This document shows positions 1 through 5,255 of a DNA stretch of 5,323 nucleotides, piece by piece. The position numbers were made by a program, and so were the translations under genes. Below the pieces are notes generated by a model, which was given only the letters and a program-made list of their open reading frames with translations, did no database searches and was not told the DNA's origin. The stretch covers positions 1 to 5,323 of the forward strand of contig JASLCD010000077.1 of assembly GCA_030146295.1 (NCBI GenBank). Reading direction: 5' to 3'. The DNA is from Chryseobacterium sp. GTDB taxonomy: Bacteria; Bacteroidota; Bacteroidia; Flavobacteriales; Weeksellaceae. How positions within the stretch are numbered: position 1 is the first letter of the stretch; each line of letters opens with the position of its first letter.

Positions 1-1
1 A

Positions 2-160
2 TTACAGCAAATTTATGAAATTAAGAATCATGATTTTACTATTCACAATCAATTTTCATCCCAAAAAGTATTCATCAGAAGATATTTGATAAAAATATTT
101 TTTGAATCAAGATATAAAATATCAAATCTTCCACAATCAGTGATTATGCATGAAAAATAA
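2..160 (+). CDS. Possible C-terminal end of an unrecognised protein (partial at the left edge)
   Basis: This reading frame is open from the window edge for 52 codons and ends at TAA (158-160). In DNA this rich in A and T, an open run of that length is unlikely by chance, roughly 1% if stop codons fall at the frequency expected from base composition. The peptide reads as ordinary protein, with a basic and aromatic stretch (VFIRRYLIKIFFESRYKI) followed by SNLPQSVIMHEK. No start is visible, so the gene would begin upstream of the window. I recognise no family. No convincing terminator follows, and the next 114 bases are very AT-rich. Chance openness remains possible. Confidence 0.42.
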   Translation, partial: LQQIYEIKNHDFTIHNQFSSQKVFIRRYLIKIFFESRYKISNLPQSVIMHEK

Positions 161-234
161 CCTACAAATATCATATTAAAATAAATATTATTAAAAATAA
201 TTGCATTTTTTATGTTTAAATATCAAATATTTAT

Positions 235-242
235 TAAATTTG
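235..242 (+). promoter_or_regulatory. Bacteroidota -7 box (TAAATTTG) upstream of the large lipoprotein
   Basis: TAAATTTG matches the Bacteroidota -7 consensus TAnnTTTG at every fixed position. Transcription would start around 247, giving an untranslated leader of about 28 bases before the ATG at 275. No clear TTTG -33 element is present at the usual distance; only T-rich sequence (207-218) is there. The leader is A-rich and has no Shine-Dalgarno sequence, which is usual in this phylum. Confidence 0.5.
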
Positions 243-274
243 ATTAAAACTAAACCCATCAAAATCAATTAAAT

Positions 275-1459
275 ATGAGACAAAATTACTTGTTCATCAT
301 GCTATGCAGCCTTGTGCTGTTAGTAAACTGTAAAGGCGGTGATGACTCCATCAATCCTGAAAACCCTAAAGCGTTACCAACCGGAACGATAGAAGGCAAA
401 GTATTTGCTAAAAACGGAACAAAACCAATCGGTGGTGCTATTGTATTCACTGTTGACAGTAAAAATCAGGTTTACCATACCTATTCCAATGCTGATGGTA
501 CCTTCAGTCTTACTGCACCTGAAGGAAATACCACGCTTCACATTCAGACCGGTAACGGCTTAAATTTCAGAACTGAAGTTCCTGTTACCGTTAAAAAGGA
601 TGAAACAACCACTGTACCCACCAAAGATTCAAAACTGAACCAGATTGCAAAAATCGCTTATGTGGAAGGCAGCTATGACGAAATAGAAGCTATTATTACA
701 AGTCTTGGCTATACAGCAACAGAAATCAGCTATAATGATTTAAAAAATTTCAACACTATTTCTCAGTATGATATTATTTTCCTGAATTGTGGTTCGCGTA
801 ATCCGACACAGGCAGGAACCAACAACCCGGGTAATGATGTTTCTATTTACAATAATCTCTCTACTTTTATCACAAATGGCGGAAGCATTTACAGCTCAGA
901 CTGGGCAGCCGCATATCTAGTAGGTGGAGATAAAAACGCCCCATACTGCGGTATCACCGGTGGTTTTCTGGATTTCACAAAAATCTGTTTTAATACCAGT
1001 GGAAATGCTGCGATGTATAACAACTGTAGTGTCTCCAATACCGCTATGGCTTCAGCATTAGGGTTTAATACATTAGATATTCAGTATGATATGTCCTTGT
1101 GGCAAAAGATTCAGCATTATGATCCTTCATTCTGGGAAGTATTGGTACAGAAAGATAATGAACCTCTGATGATAAGAACCAATAAGTATGTGGATAAAAC
1201 AGCTCCTAAGATCACGGTAGGAACATCTCTAAATAATAACCATATGACGATCTGCCATCATACGGCAAATGGTAACAATATTACCATTACCATTAATCAG
1301 AATGCATGGAATGCTCACCAGGCACATGGTGATTATGTAGGATCATGTACAGGAACTACCAGCAGCGGAAATATCTATTACACTACATTCCACAACCATG
1401 CAAGCGGAAATATCGGTAAAGCAGGTCCGATTCTGGAATACGTAATCTTAAATTTGTAA
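275..1459 (+). CDS. Surface lipoprotein: carboxypeptidase-regulatory-like domain plus amidotransferase-like Rossmann domain
   Basis: The 394-residue protein starts with a lipoprotein signal (hydrophobic 6-17, lipobox LVNC, lipidated Cys19). Cys19 is followed by KGGDDS, an acidic stretch like the surface-export signal of Bacteroidota lipoproteins. Residues about 37-106 resemble a carboxypeptidase-regulatory-like beta domain (GTIEGKVF, then SNADGTFSLTAPEG). Residues about 125-215 look like the start of a class I amidotransferase/ThuA-like Rossmann fold: strand KIAYVEG, helix, strand YDIIFLNCG, then ITNGGSIYSSDW. Residues 324-358 carry a Cys/His module, ICHH followed by AHQAHGDYVGSC. Residues 366-394 (NIYYTTFHNHA, then ILEYVILNL) resemble the closing strand and helix of the Rossmann domain, so the module seems to be an insertion. 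No Cys-His-Glu catalytic triad is evident, so binding is as likely as catalysis. Substrate and function are unknown. It is probably monocistronic, with a promoter box at 235 and a terminator at 1485. Confidence 0.85.
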   Translation: MRQNYLFIMLCSLVLLVNCKGGDDSINPENPKALPTGTIEGKVFAKNGTKPIGGAIVFTVDSKNQVYHTYSNADGTFSLTAPEGNTTLHIQTGNGLNFRTEVPVTVKKDETTTVPTKDSKLNQIAKIAYVEGSYDEIEAIITSLGYTATEISYNDLKNFNTISQYDIIFLNCGSRNPTQAGTNNPGNDVSIYNNLSTFITNGGSIYSSDWAAAYLVGGDKNAPYCGITGGFLDFTKICFNTSGNAAMYNNCSVSNTAMASALGFNTLDIQYDMSLWQKIQHYDPSFWEVLVQKDNEPLMIRTNKYVDKTAPKITVGTSLNNNHMTICHHTANGNNITITINQNAWNAHQAHGDYVGSCTGTTSSGNIYYTTFHNHASGNIGKAGPILEYVILNL

Positions 1460-1484
1460 TAAAATTTTATAACTCGTTCTCAAG

Positions 1485-1511
1485 GTGGCCTTTTATAAGG
1501 TCACTTTTTTT
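1485..1511 (+). terminator. Intrinsic terminator after the large lipoprotein gene
   Basis: An 8-bp stem pairs GTGGCCTT (1485-1492) with AAGGTCAC (1497-1504), including one G-U pair. It closes a TTAT loop and is followed directly by seven T (1505-1511). It lies 25 bases past the stop codon, which is the classic Rho-independent arrangement. It separates this gene from the membrane-protein gene at 1536. Confidence 0.85.
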
Positions 1512-1535
1512 ATATTGCATGTATATTTTTAAAGA

Positions 1536-2027
1536 ATGGACACAACAATTATCAATATCTTCTGTCTTATCCTACTCTTTGTAGGGATATTGGGAACTTT
1601 CCTACCTGTTTTGCCAGGGCTTTTGCTGAGCATTTGCGGGCTTCTGATCTATAAATTCGGAACAGATGCTGATCTTCCTATGATCTATATCTGGGCATTC
1701 GGAATTCTTACAGCAGCTTCTATAGTACTAAGCTATGTGATTCCGGCAAAAACCAACAGAAAATACGGCGGCACACGCTGGGGAAGTATCGGGTCTGTAG
1801 TAGGAACTATTGTTGGAATATTTATTCCAATTCCTTTGGGCTTCCTGATAGGAATGTTTGCCGGAGTATTCATCGGGGAACTTCTTCACGACAGCAAGGA
1901 TATGAATAAGGCGTGGCGTTCTACCAAAGGAGCATTGATTGGATTTATTTATGGAACCGGATTTAGTTTTGTGGTGGGAGTGGCAATGTTTTTGGTAGTA
2001 CTTCTTAATATGCTTAATGTTATTTAA
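1536..2027 (+). CDS. DUF456 family integral membrane protein
   Basis: This 163-residue protein is almost entirely hydrophobic and matches the DUF456 family (PF04306), whose function is not established. Hydrophobic segments lie at about 5-22, 25-40, 49-69, 83-117 (a glycine-rich pair) and 132-158. The family signature is visible as LPVLPG (23-28), GGTRWGSIGSVVGTIVGIF (78-96), IPIPLGFLIG (97-106) and FAGVFIGEL (108-116). The last of these ends in the characteristic GE before a short loop (HDSKDMNKAW) and a final helix starting KGALIGFIYGTG. The length is usual for the family. The ATG at 1536 has no strong ribosome site. A TATATTTT match to the -7 box (7 of 8, at 1522-1529) would give a very short leader but is weak. 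The next gene begins 17 bases downstream, which suggests co-transcription. Confidence 0.9.
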   Translation: MDTTIINIFCLILLFVGILGTFLPVLPGLLLSICGLLIYKFGTDADLPMIYIWAFGILTAASIVLSYVIPAKTNRKYGGTRWGSIGSVVGTIVGIFIPIPLGFLIGMFAGVFIGELLHDSKDMNKAWRSTKGALIGFIYGTGFSFVVGVAMFLVVLLNMLNVI

Positions 2028-2044
2028 TTAAAATATAAGAAACT

Positions 2045-2554
2045 ATGTTCCATAAAGTTATCATCCTCAGTCTGGGAATTTTTGCATTAACAGGATGCGA
2101 TGCCCAAAAGAAATCGAAGATCAACACAAAAGCTTCTGAAATGCAAACCAATACAAAAGCTACAAATTCTAATGATCAGAAAGATGGTGTTCTGTACCTT
2201 AATGAAGGTGAGAACAGATTTTTAAAAGAATACCAGATGAATGTGACATTCAAGGGTGTTTCTGAAGACAGCCGCTGTCCTGAAGGGGTCAATTGTATCT
2301 GGGCCGGAGCTGCTCTTGCTCAGGTAGAAGTAATGGGAACCTCTACCCGACCGATGATTCTGAATCTTGCCAGCATAGATTATCCCGGAAGAAATTATCA
2401 CCAGTCGGCAGAATTCAACGGGTATACTATTACTCTACAGGATATTGCGCCCTATCCTAAACAACAGGACGGAGCAAAAGCATTAGCCGGAAAATATAAA
2501 ATCGGAATTACCATAAAAAAGGCAGATCAGTCCACAGATTCTACCACGAAATAG
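2045..2554 (+). CDS. Small lipoprotein with a DSRCP...CxWAG domain
   Basis: The protein has 169 residues. It has a lipoprotein signal with lipobox LTGC (Cys18 lipidated), then a Lys/Thr/Asn-rich tether (about 20-48). A compact beta-rich domain (about 49-158) follows. Its signature is VSEDSRCPEGVNCIWAGAA (residues 72-90), with Cys78 and Cys84 spaced for a disulfide. LNLAS, GYTITLQDIAPYP (126-138) and a closing strand GKYKIGITIKK come after it. Small exported bacterial proteins with this DSRCP-x-C-W-AG pattern are common, but I know of no assigned function. It is probably anchored in the periplasm or at the outer membrane. The start lies 17 bases after the DUF456 gene, so the two probably share a transcript. 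Its last 14 bases overlap the end of the convergent ung gene, and its likely terminator lies inside ung. Confidence 0.87.
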   Translation: MFHKVIILSLGIFALTGCDAQKKSKINTKASEMQTNTKATNSNDQKDGVLYLNEGENRFLKEYQMNVTFKGVSEDSRCPEGVNCIWAGAALAQVEVMGTSTRPMILNLASIDYPGRNYHQSAEFNGYTITLQDIAPYPKQQDGAKALAGKYKIGITIKKADQSTDSTTK

Positions 2555-3182
2555 GCTTTTTCCCTTTGGAAACAAGATACTCATTAATTTTTGAGAAAGG
2601 TTTGCTTCCAAAAAAACCTCTGTACACCGAAAATGGTGAAGGGTGTGCCGATTTCAGAATAAAATGCTTAGCCGGATCTATGAGTTCGGCTTTTTTTTGT
2701 GCAAAAGCGCCCCATAAAACAAATACTACATTCTCTTTTTTATCTGAAATTTCTTTAATGATAAAGTTGGTAAATTTTTCCCAACCCAGATCTTTATGGG
2801 AATTGGGTGAATGAGCTCGAACCGTTAATGTTGCATTCAGCATCAAAACACCTTGTCTTCCCCAATCATCCAATTCTTTGGAATTTCTTACAACTCCTAC
2901 ATCATCTTTCAACTCAATAAAAATATTCTTAAGTGATGGCGGTGCCGGAACCTGTTCAGAAACAGAAAAACACAAACCATTAGCCTGAAAATCATTATGA
3001 TAAGGATCCTGACCAATAATAACAACTTCAACATCCTCAAAAGCAGTCAGTTCCAACGCTCTGAAAATCTGATTTTTCGGTGGAAAAACTTTAGTTGTTG
3101 CATATTCGTTCTTTACTTTCTCCCAAAGGGTTGTAAAGTATTCTGTACTCTTTATAGGGGCTAAAATTTCTGTCCACGTCAT
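2541..3182 (-). CDS. ung: Uracil-DNA glycosylase (family 1)
   Basis: The enzyme removes uracil from DNA, whether from cytosine deamination or dUMP incorporation, and starts base-excision repair in the cytoplasm. The 213-residue length is normal. All key motifs are present. The water-activating loop is GQDPYH (57-62), with catalytic Asp59 and the thymine-excluding Tyr61. Phe72 (in GLCFSV) is the stacking residue. LMLNATLTVRAHSPNSH contains uracil-reading Asn116, and LGWEKFT follows it. VVFVLWGAFAQ matches the family core. HPSPFSVYRGFFGS contains catalytic His180, with Phe184 where the Escherichia coli enzyme has the intercalating Leu (HPSPLS). The protein ends GKKPISW, as is typical. The start is supported by a -7 promoter box ending five bases before the ATG, predicting a leaderless transcript. 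The 3' end overlaps the convergent lipoprotein gene by 14 bp (2541-2554). Confidence 0.97.
   Translation of the reverse strand: MTWTEILAPIKSTEYFTTLWEKVKNEYATTKVFPPKNQIFRALELTAFEDVEVVIIGQDPYHNDFQANGLCFSVSEQVPAPPSLKNIFIELKDDVGVVRNSKELDDWGRQGVLMLNATLTVRAHSPNSHKDLGWEKFTNFIIKEISDKKENVVFVLWGAFAQKKAELIDPAKHFILKSAHPSPFSVYRGFFGSKPFSKINEYLVSKGKKPISW
2670..2698 (+). terminator. Terminator-like hairpin for the + strand, located inside ung
   Basis: AGCCGGA (2670-2676) pairs with TTCGGCT (2685-2691) across an 8-base loop, giving seven pairs with one G-U, and eight consecutive T (2691-2698) follow. The hairpin points in the + direction and lies about 115 bases past the stop of the DSRCP lipoprotein. No other terminator is visible between that stop and here. 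It is therefore the natural end of the 1536-2554 transcript, although the bases are also ung codons (antisense), around the region encoding KKAELIDPAK. In the ung direction the T-run becomes an upstream A-run, so it should not stop ung transcription. Confidence 0.5.
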
Positions 3183-3186
3183 ACTG

Positions 3187-3194
3187 CAAAAATA
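3187..3194 (-). promoter_or_regulatory. -7 promoter box of ung, placed for a leaderless transcript
   Basis: Read on the minus strand, TATTTTTG is followed by CAGT and then the ung ATG, and it fits TAnnTTTG exactly. Initiation four to five bases after the box would put the first transcribed base at or next to the A of ATG. The box lies in the 36-bp gap after the acyltransferase gene, so ung can be transcribed independently of it. No TTTG -33 element is visible at the expected distance. Confidence 0.6.
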
Positions 3195-3218
3195 ATAATA
3201 TTAAAATAAGAGCATACC

Positions 3219-4223
3219 TTATACTTTAAATATCTTCACTTTTCTTTCGATCAGCATATACGAAAAGTAGGACAGCAATAACGAAAAAGATATTAATAAC
3301 AGATTATTAAGATGATAAGAGTGTATAATAACAAAATTCTGCTTCTTCACAATATAATGGATGATATATAACGAATAAGAGATATTTCCTAGAAAATACA
3401 CCGCTCTGGTTTCTAAAAATGCTTTCAGATAGTTTTGCTTTCCTTCGTACAGATATTTTATCATGAATGCTGATAATAGAGGAATAAACAATAATCCCTT
3501 TACAAAAAACAACATCGATACAAACAATACGAGAATGATATAAATAATGAAATTCTCTTTTTTCATTTTAGTTCGTGGCAAAAGAGCAGCCCCGATTCCA
3601 AGAAAATAAGATGAAACTGTTCTAAGAAGAGAATTAAGACCGTAAGGAATATCTAGATAAAATGGTGACTCCCCTTCCTTTAATGGGATTTCAGAACCTA
3701 TATACAAGTTATGGGGAAGATAGGGAAGCATAAACCTTAAAACCAAACTGGCAAGAATTAAAACTTCGCTGCGTATTTTATAATGCAGGACCAGCCATAA
3801 GATAAAAGGGAATATCAAATAGCAAACCCATTCTGTGCTAAGAGACCAATAGACAATATTCAGCAGATAATTAGGATTAAAAAAACATTGTAATAATGTG
3901 GCGTTGATCAAGATTCCGCTGATGGAACTTTTCTCTAAAAACAATACAAGAAAAACGACTGACACGATGTATACAGGATAAATCCTATTGATTCTTTTTT
4001 TATAAAAAACCTCTATCGCTTTATAATTCAACTCTTTAAATTTCCCGGAATAAGAAATGGTTAATAAAAAGGCACTTAATACAAAAAAAATATCTACTGC
4101 CACATATCCTTTTCCTACGATATCCTGAATGAATTCATTTCTAAAGAAACTAAAATGAAAAAAGACTACCCATAATGCAACAACTCCTCTAAGCCCTGTT
4201 AAAGATTTTATTTCATTTTTCAT
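3219..4223 (-). CDS. Family-3 membrane acyltransferase (OafA/YrhL type)
   Basis: This is a 334-residue polytopic membrane protein of the acyltransferase 3 family (PF01757). Members typically move an acyl group, often acetyl, onto surface sugars, lipids or antibiotics; the acceptor here cannot be told. Motifs in order are SLTGLRGVVALWVVFFH (7-23, conserved Arg12 and likely catalytic His23), KGYVAVDIFFVLSAFLLT (38-55, with LSAF where most members have LSGF), YKKRINRIYPVYI (75-87, the paired-Arg motif), WSLSTEWVCYLIFPF (126-140), and NISYSLYIIHYI (280-291) before the last helices. About ten membrane segments are expected. A TTG at 4235 would add four residues (MKLY); I prefer the ATG at 4223 because translation from there opens at once into the family motif. 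The GNAT gene ends 46 bases upstream on the same strand. A weak TATCTTTA box (4243-4250) could give a second promoter. Confidence 0.9.
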   Translation of the reverse strand: MKNEIKSLTGLRGVVALWVVFFHFSFFRNEFIQDIVGKGYVAVDIFFVLSAFLLTISYSGKFKELNYKAIEVFYKKRINRIYPVYIVSVVFLVLFLEKSSISGILINATLLQCFFNPNYLLNIVYWSLSTEWVCYLIFPFILWLVLHYKIRSEVLILASLVLRFMLPYLPHNLYIGSEIPLKEGESPFYLDIPYGLNSLLRTVSSYFLGIGAALLPRTKMKKENFIIYIILVLFVSMLFFVKGLLFIPLLSAFMIKYLYEGKQNYLKAFLETRAVYFLGNISYSLYIIHYIVKKQNFVIIHSYHLNNLLLISFSLLLSYFSYMLIERKVKIFKV

Positions 4224-4269
4224 ATATAATTTCAATCAGTGATAAAGATAAAAAAACCTGCTGAATTTC

Positions 4270-4791
4270 CTATTCGCCATTACCAGAAGTATTCTTGATA
4301 CTAAAAATAACGTTATCCGGAAACCCCTCATCTTCCCTTCCTTCTTCCAAAATAAAATGATGCTTTAACAGAAGACCTTTTGAATTTTCATTAAATTTAC
4401 TGGTCATCGCTAAAATTTCGTGTAATTGCAGCTCATTAAATCCGTAATCCAAAACTGCTTTCAAAGCCTCAGACATCAATCCCTGTCTGTGATATTCAGG
4501 TAACAATTCATAGCCAACTTCCGCTGTTTTCCGGTCTTCAGAAAAATTCCAGAGACAAATCGTTCCGATAAGACTGGGCCGATCTTTTAAAGAAATTCCC
4601 CAATAGACTGTTTGATTGTTTTTAGTTCTTTCTTTAATGGTTAAAATAAACTGAAGGGCATCATAATTTGTTTTCGGTGAAATCCTTTTTACAAATTTAT
4701 TAACATACGGGTTGCTTCGAATTTTTAAAATATCTTCGGTGTGGCTTTCATTGATACCATTTAAGATCAACCTTGAGGTTTCAAGTTTCAT
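4270..4791 (-). CDS. GNAT N-acetyltransferase, RimJ/RimL type
   Basis: This 173-residue cytoplasmic enzyme belongs to the Acetyltransf_3 branch of the GNAT superfamily and uses acetyl-CoA to acetylate an amine. The N-terminus LETSRLILNGINESHTEDI is typical of RimJ/RimL-like proteins. The core reads YWGISLKD, LIGTICLWNF, then TAEVGYELLPEYHRQGLMSE (89-108). HRQGLM (101-106) is the Q/R-x-x-G-x-G/A pyrophosphate loop, with Leu/Met in the variable positions. Strand LHEILAMTSKFNENSKGLL follows, with Asn134 and Asn136 in the place of the usual conserved Asn, and then KHHFILEE. Family members acetylate ribosomal proteins, other proteins or small molecules, so the substrate is not predictable. It probably shares a transcript with the acyltransferase 46 bp downstream. 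No -7 box is visible immediately upstream, and the promoter at 4964-4995 is the best candidate. Confidence 0.92.
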   Translation of the reverse strand: MKLETSRLILNGINESHTEDILKIRSNPYVNKFVKRISPKTNYDALQFILTIKERTKNNQTVYWGISLKDRPSLIGTICLWNFSEDRKTAEVGYELLPEYHRQGLMSEALKAVLDYGFNELQLHEILAMTSKFNENSKGLLLKHHFILEEGREDEGFPDNVIFSIKNTSGNGE

Positions 4792-4805
4792 TGTTCAGAT
4801 TTGGA

Positions 4806-4944
4806 TTAATAGTTGTAAATTTCCTTGTACACTGCAGCTATTTCAGTGATCTCGTAGTGCTAAGGTTGCTGAAAACCTGCTTTTATCTTCATCCAGATTT
4901 GCCTGAATACCTGCCAAAAGAAGAGCAAGCAGTAAATTTTTCAT
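4806..4944 (-). pseudogene. Signal-peptide-like micro-ORF or remnant upstream of the GNAT gene
   Basis: An ATG at 4944 opens 33 codons ending in TGA at 4843-4845. The peptide begins MKNLLLALLLAGIQANLDED, a textbook export signal (basic n-region, Leu/Ala core, small residues before a possible cleavage site), and continues KSRFSATLALRDH. In the +1 frame the DNA reads YEITEIAAVYKEIYNY and ends at TAA (4806-4808), 14 bases before the GNAT start. This suggests either a secreted-protein gene cut down and frameshifted, or a genuine tiny exported peptide of 33 residues with the rest being chance. A good promoter lies upstream (4964-4995). I recognise no family. The second-frame part is the weaker piece of evidence. 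Confidence 0.4.
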
Positions 4945-4963
4945 GGTTGTAGTTATTGTTCAA

Positions 4964-4995
4964 TAAATATAAGCCTTACCCATTATATATTCAAA
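4964..4995 (-). promoter_or_regulatory. Two-part Bacteroidota promoter for the micro-ORF/GNAT/acyltransferase unit
   Basis: On the minus strand, TTTG (4992-4995) is followed after 20 bases by TATATTTA (4964-4971). This matches the -33/-7 architecture TTTG-N(about 19-21)-TAnnTTTG with one mismatch, at the final G. It is the only place in the window where I see both elements at proper spacing. Transcription would begin near 4959, about 15 bases before the micro-ORF ATG and 168 bases before the GNAT start. Confidence 0.5.
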
Positions 4996-5008
4996 CTTTT
5001 TCCTTTTT

Positions 5009-5032
5009 AAAAAGAATGATTCTGTTTTTTTT
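5009..5032. terminator. Weak AT-rich bidirectional hairpin flanked by A- and T-runs
   Basis: AGAA (5013-5016) can pair with TTCT (5020-5023) across a three-base loop. Flanking A (5009-5012) and T (5025-5032) runs can extend the pairing around an unpaired G (5024). Eight T follow on the + strand and five T on the minus strand. It lies immediately past the stop of the coding remnant on the minus strand, where a terminator would be expected. The stem is short and weak, so this is a tentative call. Confidence 0.25.
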
Positions 5033-5255
5033 CAATCAGACAGGTGGTTTAATTGAACCCCATCAGGAATTTTAAAGAAATGAAAAGGCCCGCCAGCGAA
5101 TCTCAAAGCTCTATCATCTAAAATCGCATATTTTCTTACTGCATCTTTAAATTTTCATACTCTTCAAAGTTCAAAAAAAAGATCAGATTTAAAGTTAATT
5201 TATTCTGTAAATCTCTCGGATATACGTAATAATCAAAATTCTCACTAAATTTGCA
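5032..5255 (-). pseudogene. Frameshifted, 5'-truncated coding remnant of an unrecognised protein
   Basis: Two adjacent minus-strand frames both read like protein. The first runs from about 5255 as KFSENF, DYYVYPRDLQNKLTLNL and LNFEEYENLK (AAG at 5145-5147), then hits TAA at 5136-5138. Shifting one base back gives DAVRKYAILDDRALRFAGGP and HFFKIPDGVQLNHLSD, ending in TGA (5032-5034). Together they give about 75 continuous, compositionally natural residues. No ATG or GTG opens the first frame between mutS2 and the shift point, and the mutS2 promoter box sits inside it. The 5' part therefore seems lost. The simplest reading is a decayed gene with a one-base deletion. The junction is also an AAATTTA heptamer, so ribosomal -1 shifting cannot be excluded. 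I recognise no family. The first frame stays open across the mutS2 start to the window edge, but that part is best explained as antisense to mutS2. Confidence 0.5.
5246..5253 (+). promoter_or_regulatory. -7 promoter box of mutS2, placed for a leaderless transcript
   Basis: TAAATTTG fits TAnnTTTG exactly and is followed by CAGT and the GTG start codon, the same spacing and the same four bases as at ung. The first transcribed base would be at or beside the G of GTG. The TAA of the box is also an in-frame stop for mutS2, so no longer protein is possible. No -33 TTTG is visible at the expected distance. Confidence 0.6.

Noticed and set aside
194..215. AAAAAT...ATTTTT hairpin that could end the left-edge gene
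   Set aside because: The stem is six A-T pairs only, with no distinct T-run after it. Such pairing is expected by chance in DNA this AT-rich.
1522..1529. TATATTTT as the promoter of the DUF456 gene
   Set aside because: It lacks the final G of TAnnTTTG and has no -33 element, and the surrounding DNA is all AT-rich. It is mentioned with the gene but not called as a feature.
2566..2814. 82-codon + strand ORF starting METRYSLIF
   Set aside because: It lies entirely antisense to ung, whose motifs are complete. The peptide shows no family features and is a shadow of the real gene.
4224..4235. TTG start giving four extra residues on the acyltransferase
   Set aside because: A standard ATG at 4223 leads directly into the conserved family motif. 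The TTG has no supporting ribosome site, and the extra residues (MKLY) add nothing to the domain.
5003..5014. Perfect 12-bp palindrome CTTTTTAAAAAG as a possible operator
   Set aside because: It is almost all A and T, and such palindromes arise easily in AT-rich intergenic DNA. It has no second copy or clear placement over a promoter element.
5080..5121. Short + strand ORF (MKRPASESQSSII)
   Set aside because: It is only 13 codons, has no ribosome site or promoter, and is antisense to the better-supported coding remnant.
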